24,827 bases of DNA. It comes from CAISIP01 sp043759735 (GTDB taxonomy: Bacteria > Pseudomonadota > Gammaproteobacteria > Burkholderiales > Burkholderiaceae_C). Both the position numbers and the translations under genes were made by a program. Below are positions 7,665-15,616 of the stretch, in pieces (the stretch's first letter is position 1; each line of letters starts with the position of its first letter). The notes under the pieces are model-generated. The model saw only the letters and a list, made by a program, of their open reading frames with translations. It made no database searches and was not told the DNA's origin. The stretch spans positions 1 to 24,827 of the forward strand of contig JAYUQC010000193.1 in NCBI GenBank assembly GCA_043759735.1, given 5' to 3'.

Positions 7665-8234
7665 ATGTACCTATCACCTTTCTTCCACAACCTGCGCGCG
7701 GCCTACGCTGCCGAGCTCGACGATATGAGCCACGACTCCGATGGCGCTCTCGTTCTGCAGCAGCGGCTTGCGCAAAAACGCGGGGAACTGGACTTCCTGG
7801 TGCACATGCTCGAACTCAGCCCCGAGATGGTGGCCGTGGTTTTTCACAAGGCGTTTTCCTTCAACACACCCTTTGCGATGGAGCAGATGCTGGGTTGCGA
7901 GCCCGACAATCTTCCCGACTGGCAAAGCTTCTCCGACTCCATCACCGTCGCCCCGTGGGCCCATGCCATGGTGCGAACCGTCTGCGCACAACCTGCTGGC
8001 GACTGGTTCATGGTCGTGGCCGCCGCGTCGGAGTACATGCTGGGAATGTCTGGCGCACCTGCGGCCGGGCATGCGGACGATACAGACGAACGCGATGACA
8101 ACAGTGATGCTGCAGACAAGTCCGATGACCTTTCCTACCTGTCGGCTGATGACGATACAGGCGCCGACGCGCAGTCCCGCGATGAAGCCGGCGCCGACTG
8201 GATGGCCGAACAAGGTTTTGACCGCAAAGACTGA
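7665..8234 (+). CDS. Unknown protein with Asp-rich C-terminal tail, 189 aa (J-domain operon)
   Basis: Starts at an ATG 10 bp after the J-domain gene, so they are almost surely translated from one mRNA. Residues 1-130 are a helical, ordered domain (FFHNLRAAYAAELDDM, LQQRLAQKRGELDFLVHMLELSPEMV, WAHAMVRTVC, GDWFMVVAAASEYMLGMSG). Residues from about 135 to 189 form a strongly acidic, probably disordered tail dense in Asp (for example DDTDERDDNSDAADKSDD). There is no signal peptide, membrane helix or catalytic motif. Not recognised. Its place beside a bare J domain suggests it could be the client-binding partner, which is inference. Confidence 0.8.
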   Translation: MYLSPFFHNLRAAYAAELDDMSHDSDGALVLQQRLAQKRGELDFLVHMLELSPEMVAVVFHKAFSFNTPFAMEQMLGCEPDNLPDWQSFSDSITVAPWAHAMVRTVCAQPAGDWFMVVAAASEYMLGMSGAPAAGHADDTDERDDNSDAADKSDDLSYLSADDDTGADAQSRDEAGADWMAEQGFDRKD

Positions 8235-8257
8235 ACCGCCCCGACGGACACCGCACC

Positions 8258-9004
8258 ATGAACCATCTTGCCCTGATTGAAAGAACCCGCAGCCTGATTG
8301 CCGCGGGTGACATTTCCGGTGCCGAGTCGGCCCTGACCGAACTTGCCGATACCGACGGCGATGGCGCCCTGGTGGTGGTGCTGGAACAACTCGCACCGAA
8401 AGACATCCTGGCGGTGATCCGCGAGTACGACCAGTCCAGGGAGTCGATCATCAACCTGCTGGTCACGCCAAGCCAGTTTGCGCGGGCGTTGGTGATCGAG
8501 AAACAGTACAAGGACCTCAGCCACACCCACCTGCGCGGCATGGTCAACTCGGTCGTCTTCCGCGATGAGGCCGACCCGGTCGAGTTTCTCAACGCCATTG
8601 CGAATCTGGAGGGCGGCAGCGAAGCCATCGCCAATTATTTTGCGGACAAGTGGAGCCGCATCGAGGCGTTCGCGCGCACCGGCACCTTCGACACGACCGA
8701 GGAAGATGGCGAGGTGCTGTCGGAGCAGGCACTGTTCGCGTCGGCGTATGCCAAGTCCAGGATCGAACTCGACGAGATTGCAGACCAGGATTGGATGCAG
8801 CTGGCCTGGCTGCTGCGCTATGAGTGCCCCGACCTGTTCATCGAGATGTTGCTGGTGATGCGCGCCAAGGCGCAGGCCCATGACCTGGCCCTGGAGCAGG
8901 ACGACGCATTGCCCGAAGACGACGGCAAGGTCGAAACCGGCGATACCGACCGCGGCCATGCCACGCCTGCCGCGCGCGATGACGAGGAAGAATCCGCCAT
9001 CTGA
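8258..9004 (+). CDS. Unknown helical protein with acidic C-terminus, 248 aa (J-domain operon)
   Basis: Starts at an ATG 23 bp after the previous gene. It is predicted cytoplasmic and mostly helical. The N-terminal segment (LIERTRSLIAAGDISGAESALTELAD) resembles a helical-repeat turn, the middle holds IIREYDQSRESIINLL-type helices, and residues from about 210 to 248 are an acidic low-complexity tail (EQDDALPEDDGK, DDEEESAI) like that of its upstream neighbour. No enzymatic motif was seen and no family recognised. Codon pattern and length leave little doubt that it is a real gene. Confidence 0.8.
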   Translation: MNHLALIERTRSLIAAGDISGAESALTELADTDGDGALVVVLEQLAPKDILAVIREYDQSRESIINLLVTPSQFARALVIEKQYKDLSHTHLRGMVNSVVFRDEADPVEFLNAIANLEGGSEAIANYFADKWSRIEAFARTGTFDTTEEDGEVLSEQALFASAYAKSRIELDEIADQDWMQLAWLLRYECPDLFIEMLLVMRAKAQAHDLALEQDDALPEDDGKVETGDTDRGHATPAARDDEEESAI

Positions 9005-9025
9005 GCGGCGATCTGCCCGGCCGCT

Positions 9026-10297
9026 GTGTCACGCCACTTGCCGCGCCCGATCCCGATGCCAAGCCTGCCGGAACCGACACCCCAATCCGTCGCCTTGTTC
9101 GATAGCCGCCCTTTCTTCGAGAAGGCGCTGCAGCACGGCCTCGGAAACGGCATCATTGCGCCGGAGCGCCTCGCCAGCCTGTGCCAGGAGGCGCCCAAGG
9201 GCATGGTGCAGATTGCGCGCTACTTTGGCACTGAATACCTGCGCCCTGACCTGGAACTGGCAAAGACGCGTCTGGTCAACCTGGTGAGCCTGTATCTGGA
9301 GGAAACGCACAACGGCGACCTGAGCCTGGCGGCACATGCCCTGCGCGAACACTCCCTGCTGTCCCGATCCAAGGGCGGCTCGGACATGCTCAAGGCACTG
9401 ATCACCATGCCACAGAACAGCCATTTCGGCATGCGCGAACGCGCGGGGTTCCGCGACGAACACATACCGTTGCTGGCCAAGTGGTCGCTGCGCAGCCTGG
9501 CCGACTATCGGGCCGAAAAAGACCGCCGCACGCGCACGGCCTTGCTGATCGAGGCGGCGGTATGGATGGCGGGCAAGCTCGATCTGGATGCCGATGAACT
9601 CGACGCAGCCGCTGGCGACGCAGAAGCCGTCATTCGCACTGCGCTGCTGGCGCGCCTGGGCAAGCGCAGCACGATGCCCGACTGGCCAACATTCGAAAAA
9701 TGGCTGCTGGCGCTGCGCAAGAAGTTACCGCGACAGGCCGCAAACGACACGGGCGAGAGCGCCGTCAAGCTGCCCGAGGATCTGCCTGGCGAATATCTTG
9801 CCGTGGTGGAGTCTGTCCGCCAGACCGTCCTGGCAGATTTGCCAAAATTGCTCGATCCAGCCCTGCCCCTGCGCCGTCTGCTCACCCAGACACCGGCCTT
9901 CATCGGACGCTATTTCTGGTTCGAGGACGCGCTGGCCGAAGTTGATCATTTCGAGCGCCAGAACTCTGCCGTCTGGGACAAGGCCAGTGGCGGCCACCTG
10001 GACGACAGCTCGCTGCTGACGCTGTTCCTGCGCATTGCTGCTGGCAGCAGCCACGCGACCTTGATGACCAAGTCGACGGCCGCCAGCCTGATTCGAACAA
10101 TCCAGAAATCCGGCCTTGACTGCGAATTGCCCCGGCAGTTTATCCGGCAACATGCGCCACCCACGCTGCAGGACGACTACCTCCAGCTATGGAACGGTTT
10201 TGCCGACGAGGCCGAGCCTGTGCTGCGCAGCGACGCGCGGTATGCCGGCCAGGACGCGCTGGCGCTGCTGCGCCGCGAGTGCAACGTGGCGACCTGA
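9026..10297 (+). CDS. Unknown large helical protein, 423 aa (last gene of J-domain operon)
   Basis: A soluble alpha-helical protein without signal peptide or membrane span. Segments such as FFEKALQHGLGNGIIAPERLASLCQEAPKG, RARTALLIEAAVWMAGKLDLDADEL-like helices and LDPALPLRRLLTQTPAFIGRYFWFEDALAEVDHFERQ look well ordered. I see no nucleotide-binding, protease or nuclease signature and do not recognise the family. The start is uncertain: GTG at 9026 (21 bp after the previous stop) and ATG at 9056 are both possible, and neither has a good ribosome binding site. It shares spacing and orientation with the three genes before it and is probably coregulated with the J-domain protein. Confidence 0.8.
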   Translation: MSRHLPRPIPMPSLPEPTPQSVALFDSRPFFEKALQHGLGNGIIAPERLASLCQEAPKGMVQIARYFGTEYLRPDLELAKTRLVNLVSLYLEETHNGDLSLAAHALREHSLLSRSKGGSDMLKALITMPQNSHFGMRERAGFRDEHIPLLAKWSLRSLADYRAEKDRRTRTALLIEAAVWMAGKLDLDADELDAAAGDAEAVIRTALLARLGKRSTMPDWPTFEKWLLALRKKLPRQAANDTGESAVKLPEDLPGEYLAVVESVRQTVLADLPKLLDPALPLRRLLTQTPAFIGRYFWFEDALAEVDHFERQNSAVWDKASGGHLDDSSLLTLFLRIAAGSSHATLMTKSTAASLIRTIQKSGLDCELPRQFIRQHAPPTLQDDYLQLWNGFADEAEPVLRSDARYAGQDALALLRRECNVAT

Positions 10298-10336
10298 TTC
10301 CTGTGCGCTGATTCATCCCTTGTCCATCGCTGGCTC

Positions 10337-10389
10337 GGCGCGCTTGACGCTGTGCCAGCGTGGAAGCGCCATGCGATGCCAAGCGCGCC
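10337..10389. repeat. Nested inverted repeats after the J-domain operon
   Basis: A perfect 10-bp inverted repeat (GGCGCGCTTG at 10337-10346, CAAGCGCGCC at 10380-10389) encloses a second perfect hairpin (ACGCTG, TGC, CAGCGT at 10347-10361). It could fold as a branched RNA element that ends or stabilises the operon transcript. There is no T-run, so this is not a classic intrinsic terminator. Confidence 0.5.
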
Positions 10390-10401
10390 GCCAAAATTGG
10401 C
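10390..10401. promoter_or_regulatory. Short dyad upstream of coiled-coil gene
   Basis: GCCAA-AA-TTGGC is a perfect 5-bp dyad directly after the nested repeats and about 105 bp before the next start codon. It could be an operator. No regulator can be assigned. Confidence 0.3.
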
Positions 10402-10505
10402 ACTGAAACCCGACGCCGCGCCCGCAATCTGCGGCCACGCCTGCCAAGAACCGCAGTAGACTAGAGTGCGGACCACATGTGCAACCAATAATACCGGGGG
10501 ACACC

Positions 10506-10982
10506 ATGGCATTTTTCAGCAAGAAGCAGGAGTATGAACCGCAGCCCTGGGTGGCGCCTGAGCCAGCACCGGCACCCATCCCGGCAACCGTCAAATACGG
10601 TATCTCGGACGCGATCCAGTTGATGCGGGGGCTGCCCACCAACCAGGACAGCGACCTGGTCATTCGGGTGGTGCGCGCAACGCTTCAATCGCTCAAGGTC
10701 CGGCTGCCTGACATCATTGATGACGCCTCCAAGAAGCAGAAAATGGTCCAGGATCGGATCGACCAGGGGCATGCCCAGATCGCCAAGCTGGAGCAAAAAC
10801 TCGAGGAACACCGGCGCGAAATAGCCGCGCAGATGGCCGATCTCAAGGAAACCGGCGAAGTCAGGGCCCGGCTCGAGAGGGCTGAACAGTTTGCTGACGA
10901 CAGGCCGGCCAGCGCCGCGCCGGCGCCCGAATCCGAGCAGGATTTCCAGAGCGTCCAGACGGTAAAGATGCAGGTTCCCTGA
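10506..10982 (+). CDS. Small coiled-coil protein of unknown function, 158 aa
   Basis: The ATG at 10506 has CGGGGGA before it and is preferred to an upstream in-frame start at 10479. Residues 1-35 are a Pro/Ala-rich linker after MAFFSKKQEYEPQPW. Then comes an ordered helical part (ISDAIQLMRGLPTNQDSDLVIRVVRATLQSLKVRLPDIIDDA) and a long charged coiled coil (QKMVQDRIDQGHAQIAKLEQKLEEHRREIAAQMADLKE), ending in an Ala/Pro/Glu tail. It is soluble with no catalytic motif. It lies 208 bp after the J-domain run in the same direction, so functional linkage is possible but not shown. Confidence 0.75.
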   Translation: MAFFSKKQEYEPQPWVAPEPAPAPIPATVKYGISDAIQLMRGLPTNQDSDLVIRVVRATLQSLKVRLPDIIDDASKKQKMVQDRIDQGHAQIAKLEQKLEEHRREIAAQMADLKETGEVRARLERAEQFADDRPASAAPAPESEQDFQSVQTVKMQVP

Positions 10983-10994
10983 GCGACAACCGGA

Positions 10995-11759
10995 TCACAC
11001 CGTTACGCCGCCATCGATCACCATGGTCTGGCCGGTCATGAATGCGCTGGCAGGCGAGGCCAGAAAGACGGCGGCACCGGCGATGTCATCGGGTTCACCG
11101 ATGCGGCGCAGCGGTGTCGTCTCGGTTCGCCTGGCCAGCATCGCCTGGTCTTCCCACAGCGCTCGCGCAAAGTCGGTCTTGATCAGACCCGGCGCGATAC
11201 AGTTCACCCGCACACAATGCGGCCCGTATTCCACGGCGAGGTTGCGGCAAAGCTGCATGTCGGCCGCCTTGCTGATGCCATAGGCGCCGATGATCGCGTT
11301 GCCGCGCAGTCCCGCGATCGACGACACGATGATGATCGAGCCCGAGCGCCGTTCGATCATCTGCGGCACCGCAAACTGGATCAGCCAGTGGTTGGAGACG
11401 ATGTTGTTGTCCAGGATCTTGCGCAGCTGCGCGTCACCAATGCCATGCATCGGGCCGTAATACGGATTGCTTGCCGCGTTGCAGACCAGAATGTCGATGT
11501 GCCCAAGTTGCCGTTGCGTCTCGGATACCAGACGTTCCAGATCGGCCTTGATTGAAATATTGGCAGGCAGCATGATCGCCCGCCCGTTGCCGTGGCGGGC
11601 ATTGATGCCGCTGGCGACCTCTTCGCACGCCACTGCGCCGCGCGACGAAATGACAACCGTCGCGCCGTGCTCAGCGAAACGTTCAGCGATCGCACGCCCG
11701 ATGCCACGCGACGAGCCCGTGATGACCGCGACCTGTCCGTCCAGCTTGAAGAGCTCCAC
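10995..11759 (-). CDS. SDR-family NAD(P)-dependent oxidoreductase
   Basis: A classical short-chain dehydrogenase/reductase of 254 residues. The cofactor loop TGSSRGIG is near residue 15, CNAAS (the NNAG equivalent) lies mid-protein, the serine of IVSSIAG and the YGISK pair supply the catalytic Ser-Tyr-Lys set, and the C-terminus has the usual DDIAGAAVFLASPASAFMTGQTMVIDGG. The start is a GTG (complement of 11757-11759). The family oxidises or reduces alcohol/ketone substrates. The particular substrate cannot be read from the sequence. A decayed 2OG-oxygenase fragment sits 45 bp upstream on the same strand, so this gene may once have been part of a longer catabolic cluster. Confidence 0.92.
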   Translation of the reverse strand: MELFKLDGQVAVITGSSRGIGRAIAERFAEHGATVVISSRGAVACEEVASGINARHGNGRAIMLPANISIKADLERLVSETQRQLGHIDILVCNAASNPYYGPMHGIGDAQLRKILDNNIVSNHWLIQFAVPQMIERRSGSIIIVSSIAGLRGNAIIGAYGISKAADMQLCRNLAVEYGPHCVRVNCIAPGLIKTDFARALWEDQAMLARRTETTPLRRIGEPDDIAGAAVFLASPASAFMTGQTMVIDGGVTV

Positions 11760-11804
11760 TTCTCGTCCCCGATCCTTGCGTTTCCTGGCCTGGCGCCGGT
11801 CGAC

Positions 11805-12029
11805 TCAGCCCAGCCGGCCGTAGAAAGTCATGCGCGCCGATTCCGACAACGATACATCGGGTTCGGTGTTGTAGGCCAGCACCACCAGCATGCGGGTACG
11901 CCCGCCCTTGACCGGGGTGACGCGGTGTACGCCGTCGCGATCCAGCGTACGCTTGCAGTCGGCCCGAAATTCAGCGCTGGTCAGGGGCAATCGGTCGTTC
12001 CGGATGAGCGTTTCCAGGGTCCAGGTCAT
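11805..12029 (-). pseudogene. C-terminal remnant of a 2OG-Fe(II) dioxygenase
   Basis: A 74-codon frame whose last 40 residues read GVHRVTPVKGGRTRMLVVLAY and then NTEPDVSLSESARMTFYGRLG. This is the end of the double-stranded beta-helix of an Fe(II)/2-oxoglutarate oxygenase: the distal iron-ligand His in HRVTPV and the downstream Arg that binds 2-oxoglutarate. The HxD motif and all the N-terminal two-thirds are absent. Only 24 bp separate its ATG from the end of the upstream gene, so there is no room for them. The first 33 residues do not resemble the family. It is best read as a deletion remnant, though the short frame has a start codon and might still be translated. Confidence 0.65.
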
Positions 12030-12053
12030 GATCGTGCCACCGACCCGCTTGGG

Positions 12054-12344
12054 TCAGGCGCTGAGCGCGTATACGCGCGCGCCGACCCGTTCGGTGGCAC
12101 TGTGGCCGGCCAGCCCGGCATCCCATTCCGGCCCCATGGCGCCGATGGTCGGCTGGATACCGGAGATCATCGAATGGACCTCCTCGGCACCGGCATCGAC
12201 CTCGGCCACCTGTTCTCGTGATTCCAAAAACAGCATCGCCACCATCGCTCCACCGGCGTCGATCACGACCACGAAATGCACCGGCTTGCGATGCGGCGCG
12301 CGATCCTGTTGACCGTGGGCCACGATGCCAAAGGTTTGACTCAT
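12054..12344 (-). CDS. Small conserved hypothetical protein, 96 aa
   Basis: ATG at the complement of 12344, with GGGG in front of it. The product (MSQTFGIVAHGQQDRAPHRKP, then VHFVVVIDAGGAMVAMLFLESREQ, then VAEVDAGAEEVHSMISG) is an alpha/beta-looking soluble protein with even composition, quite unlike the frames on the other strand. I have an impression of similar short proteins in other Burkholderiales but know no function. It ends 24 bp before the oxygenase remnant on the same strand. Confidence 0.6.
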   Translation of the reverse strand: MSQTFGIVAHGQQDRAPHRKPVHFVVVIDAGGAMVAMLFLESREQVAEVDAGAEEVHSMISGIQPTIGAMGPEWDAGLAGHSATERVGARVYALSA

Positions 12345-12696
12345 GGCCCCGATCTTGCCATATACGCAGTGCCAGCGGCTCGGTCAGGCACGTGCTCCGA
12401 CCCGCAACGCGCGACCAGCGCGACCCCTCTGCCGGTCCCAGATCGGTCAAAGGGCCAGCGCCGTCGACTTGCCGCAGAACACCTGGAACGCGAATTCGGT
12501 GTCTGCCAGGATCACCGGCAACACGACGAGTGCTGCGCCAGATCGTATGCAAGCGTCGGTCGCCGACCGATTATGCTATCGGCAGATTCAGGGGAGTTGC
12601 GTCGCGCGCCGGCAGCAGGCGGGCAGCACCGCTGTGGTGCGACCCGACCAAGCCATTCAGGTACACAATTGGCGTGCCGGATCCAAGGAAAAACCG
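12345..12696. other. Intergenic stretch between divergent genes, no supported gene
   Basis: About 350 bases lie between the divergent starts at 12344 and 12697. The rightward frame is open throughout, but its translation here (Arg/Ala/Gln-rich) does not look like protein and precedes the ribosome binding site. The leftward frames are likewise short and unstructured. Divergent promoters are expected here. I could not place convincing -35/-10 pairs. Confidence 0.45.
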
Positions 12697-13332
12697 TTGC
12701 CAGATACCCACCCAATGTTCAGCGCCGCCTCGCCTATGTTCATGCTGGCCTACCTGGTCGTCGCCGTAACCGCGCTTGCGACGCTCTGGCGTCTAGCCGC
12801 GCAATGGCGACAACATGAGGTCGAGACAGCCTCGCGTGTTCGGGAACTGCTGGCGCTCGCGCTGGTCACCGGTGTGGCTTTGCTGCTGATAGCCTATACC
12901 CATGGCTATTTCCAGGATCGCGCGGACCGCCAGCAACTGCAAGCCCAATTGCAAGTGCGCGACCGGCAGGTGAAAGAACTGCGGACGAGGATTGCGGGGG
13001 AAGTTGACGCCGTTCGCGCGATGCTCGCGGACCGCACGGTACGCAGCATTGAACGCAACACGCTGGAGGACGGGCGCAAGGAGCTGGCGCGATTCGTCGA
13101 ACTGAAAGATCCCGGGATCGTCCAGATGCTGGGCATGATCGACAAGGAACTCGAGATCCGCGACCTGGTCCGGCAGGCGCTTGCCGAGTCGGCGCCGGAC
13201 AAGCTCCACGCGCTGTATACCCGACTTGCCGCTCTCGCTCCGGATATGGCCGACTACAAGCATCAGGCCGCGCGCTACGCAGCGCTGGCGCAGTCACAAG
13301 CTGAAACGGCCAAGACAACCGTCAACAAGTAG
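12697..13332 (+). CDS. Membrane-anchored coiled-coil protein of unknown function, 211 aa
   Basis: Start TTG at 12697 is chosen because AAGGA lies 7 bp before it. The ATG at 12715 is possible but has no ribosome binding site. There are two hydrophobic helices: FMLAYLVVAVTALATLWRLAA (residues 14-34) and LLALALVTGVALLLIAYTHGYF. These are followed by a long charged helical region (ADRQQLQAQLQVRDRQVKELRTRI, then EDGRKELARFVELKDPGIVQMLGMIDKELEIRDLVRQALAESAPDK). This is an inner-membrane anchor with a helical domain. No known family is recognised. The next gene begins 80 bp later. Confidence 0.7.
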   Translation: MPDTHPMFSAASPMFMLAYLVVAVTALATLWRLAAQWRQHEVETASRVRELLALALVTGVALLLIAYTHGYFQDRADRQQLQAQLQVRDRQVKELRTRIAGEVDAVRAMLADRTVRSIERNTLEDGRKELARFVELKDPGIVQMLGMIDKELEIRDLVRQALAESAPDKLHALYTRLAALAPDMADYKHQAARYAALAQSQAETAKTTVNK

Positions 13333-13411
13333 CGCGCGCAACCTGCTGGCAAGCAATCCGGCGCCCACAGCCCGCGCCTGCCATCGCCTCGGTTTCCAAA
13401 ATCCACCTGCC

Positions 13412-14336
13412 ATGCGTATATTCACCGCCGACGAGGTACACGCCGCCCTGCCCTGGCCTGCGCTGACAGACCAGCTGGCGCGGGCTTTCGCGGCCGGTGC
13501 CGACGTCCCGGTCCGCCATGCCCATGCGTTGGGTGGCCAGGATGCGCTGCTGCTGATGCCGGCCTGGTCGCCCCCAGACACTGGGCGTCAAGCTGGTAAC
13601 CGTCATGCCGGGGAACGCGTCGCGCCACATACCGACGGTGCAGGCCACCTACCTGCTGCTGGACCGCAATACGGGCCAGGCCATGGCGCTGCTCGATGGC
13701 GAGGCGCTGACCCTGCGCCGCACTGCTGCGGCATCCGCCCTCGCCGCGCGGCATCTGGCGCGCGCCGATGCAAGGGTGTTGCTGATCGTCGGCAGCGGCC
13801 GTCTGGCCGGATGGATGGCGCGCGCCCACCATGCGCTGCGGCCCCAGCTGGACCGCATTCAGGTGTGGGGTCGCCATTCCCAGGCCAGTGCGGCGCTTGC
13901 CGAGTTGCTGCAGGGCGAGGGCCATCCCGCAGTCGCGTGCGCCGATCTGGAAGCCGCGGTACGCGCATCCGACATCGTCAGTTGCGCCACCACGTCCACC
14001 ACGCCCTTGGTCATGGGCCACTGGCTGCGACCGGGCACCCATCTGGACCTGGTGGGTGGTTTCAAGCCCGACATGCGAGAAGTCGACGACCTGGCGGTCG
14101 CCATGGCCCGTGTCTGCGTCGACACCTATGCGGGCGCCCTGTCGGAGGCCGGCGACCTGGTGCAACCGCTGCAATCCGGACGCATCAAGCGCGCGCATAT
14201 CGTGGCGGAACTGGCCCAACTGGTGAGGGGCGAGGTCCCGGGACGGCTGTCGGACGGCGACATCACACTGTTCAAGTCGGTCGGTACCGCACTGGAAGAT
14301 CTGGCGGCTGCGCAGCTCGTGCTGCAGCAAGGCTAG
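13412..14336 (+). pseudogene. Ornithine cyclodeaminase/mu-crystallin family gene with a single-base frameshift
   Basis: The first frame (ATG 13412: MRIFTADEVHAALPWPALTDQL to LLLMPAWSP) and a second frame (QTLGVKLVTVMPGNASRHIPTVQATYLLLD to the TAG at 14334) are the N- and C-parts of one family member. They join at a run of five C (13571-13575). With four C the protein would read LLMPAWSPQTLGVKLVTV without a break. The C-part keeps the Rossmann motif VLLIVGSGRLAGWMA and the VGGFKPDMREVDD and DTYAGALSEAGDL motifs. The family covers ornithine cyclodeaminase, alanine dehydrogenase and ketimine reductases, so the substrate is not assignable. An inactivating mutation or a sequencing error in the homopolymer fit equally well, since the rest is undamaged. 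Confidence 0.85.
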
Positions 14337-14396
14337 CAACCTGGCGTCCCTGGCTGCCCGACCCTCCATCGCCGCCCGTCCGTATACTGCGCTCGC

Positions 14397-15041
14397 ATGT
14401 GCAGCCACTACCAGGCCATCAAGGAACGCGAGCGATTTTTCCGGTTGTTCGGCATCCACCCGCCGGACCCCGACGGCACATACGACATGTGGCCCGGCTA
14501 CACCGGCGTCATGGTGCGGCGTCCGCATGAACATGACAGTTGCGATGCTGCGGTAGCGCCTGTGGAATCCGTCACCGGGCTGTTCGGCCTGCTGCCGCAC
14601 TGGGCCAAGGACGCCAAACTGGCACGCAACACCTTCAACGCGCGCAGCGAGACCGCGCATGAAAAGCCGAGTTTTCGCGATGCCTGGCGGCGCTGCCAGC
14701 ACTGCATCATTCCGGTCGACGCCATCTTCGAACCCGACTGGCGCTCGGGCAAGGCCGTCGCCACCCGCATCGCCCGGGCTGACGGCGAGCCCATGGGACT
14801 GGCCGGCCTTTGGTCGTGGTGGCGGTCGCCAGACGGGCAGTCCGTACACAGCTACACGATGCTCACCATCAACGCGGACGCCCATCCCTTGATGCGCAAC
14901 ATGCACCGGCCGAACGAAGAAAAACGCATGGTCGTGGTATTGCCGCATGCCGCGTACGACGCGTGGCTGGATGCGCCGGCGCATGCGTCCATGGCGCTGC
15001 TGCAACCCTATCCCGCCGACAAGCTGGTGGCCACGGCCTGA
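14397..15041 (+). CDS. yedK: SRAP-domain protein (SOS response-associated peptidase, YedK/HMCES type)
   Basis: 214 residues. The family covalently traps abasic sites in single-stranded DNA through the N-terminal cysteine after methionine removal. Here Cys2 directly follows the start Met (MCSHYQAI). The other conserved residues can be matched: N81 in TFNARSET, E112 in DAIFEPDW and H170 in NMHRP, with spacing close to that of E. coli YedK (Asn75, Glu105, His160). The glutamate context is FEPDW rather than the common GFYEW, and the histidine stands in MHRPNEEKRMVVVLP, an extended form of the usual HxRMP. It sits as a single gene with a likely terminator behind it. No LexA box was identified. Confidence 0.92.
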   Translation: MCSHYQAIKERERFFRLFGIHPPDPDGTYDMWPGYTGVMVRRPHEHDSCDAAVAPVESVTGLFGLLPHWAKDAKLARNTFNARSETAHEKPSFRDAWRRCQHCIIPVDAIFEPDWRSGKAVATRIARADGEPMGLAGLWSWWRSPDGQSVHSYTMLTINADAHPLMRNMHRPNEEKRMVVVLPHAAYDAWLDAPAHASMALLQPYPADKLVATA

Positions 15042-15058
15042 GCGTCAGAGGCAATCGC

Positions 15059-15090
15059 TTGCGCCCGGGTGCGACCCCGCAACTTTTTTT
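15059..15090 (+). terminator. Candidate intrinsic terminator after the SRAP gene
   Basis: TTGCG pairs with CGCAA and, inside it, GGGT pairs with ACCC around a GCG loop (a CCC bulge separates the two stems). A run of seven T follows (15084-15090). It lies 17 bp after the SRAP stop codon. Confidence 0.55.
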
Positions 15091-15198
15091 GCGCGGCCCC
15101 TGCCGGCGCACCGGTTCGAGGCCTGGATCCGCGAAAACCACTGATCGCACCGACGGTATTGGCCCCGCTCGGTGGTATCCGTGCGCGATAATCGCGGC

Positions 15199-15591
15199 AT
15201 GAAACCTGCCGCAGAATCGACACCGTCAGCCAAGCCTGACGCGCCGACTCCTTTCACCCCCGACAGCACCCAGACCTTCCAGGCCAAGATGCCCAAGGCA
15301 CCCGTCTGGGTGTCATCGATGGCTGCGGGCAACAGCCGTGAAAAGACCCGCCTGCGCAGTGAAATGGGCCAGATCAAGGATGCGCTGCGCCTGCTGATGA
15401 AGCAGCGCAATGGCGGTGTCTGGACCCCCGAAGAGCGCCAGCAACTCAAACAGATGTTGCGTTCCCTCTCCTCGGTCAGTCCCTACCTGCTGATCTGGGC
15501 GGTGCCGGGATCGCTCCTGATTTTGCCCTTCCTGGCCTGGCATCTGGATACCCGGCGCAAGCGGCGCAGCCGCACCGCCCCGCCAGCCTGA
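15199..15591 (+). CDS. Small membrane protein with LETM1-like segment, 130 aa
   Basis: Start ATG 15199 (MKPAAESTPSAKPDAPTPF). An upstream in-frame start at 15172 would add an unlikely Arg-rich leader. The N-terminal 45 residues are Pro/Ser/Thr-rich. A charged helix follows (REKTRLRSEMGQIKDALRLLMKQRNGG), then TPEERQQLKQMLRSLSSVSPYLLIWAVPGSLLILPFLAWHL, ending in a basic tail (DTRRKRRSR). The TPEER-LKxxLRxLxxxxPxLxxxxxPGSxxxLPxLAxxL pattern resembles the membrane-proximal part of LETM1-like proteins, with one transmembrane helix. A role in ion homeostasis is not supported beyond that likeness. Confidence 0.7.
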   Translation: MKPAAESTPSAKPDAPTPFTPDSTQTFQAKMPKAPVWVSSMAAGNSREKTRLRSEMGQIKDALRLLMKQRNGGVWTPEERQQLKQMLRSLSSVSPYLLIWAVPGSLLILPFLAWHLDTRRKRRSRTAPPA

Positions 15592-15616
15592 CGCGCGGCC
15601 TTGCAGGCAGCCTTTA

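Noticed and set aside
12343..12696. Upstream in-frame extension of the membrane/coiled-coil gene to 12343
   Set aside because: The extension is compositionally non-protein and would place about 118 residues of noise before the membrane helices. A ribosome binding site marks a start at 12697.
13422..15005. Very long leftward open frame (527 codons) opposite the cyclodeaminase and SRAP genes
   Set aside because: Low-complexity, Gln/Arg/His/Gly-rich translation with no domain. It mirrors the codon structure of well-supported genes on the + strand, a usual artefact in GC-rich DNA.
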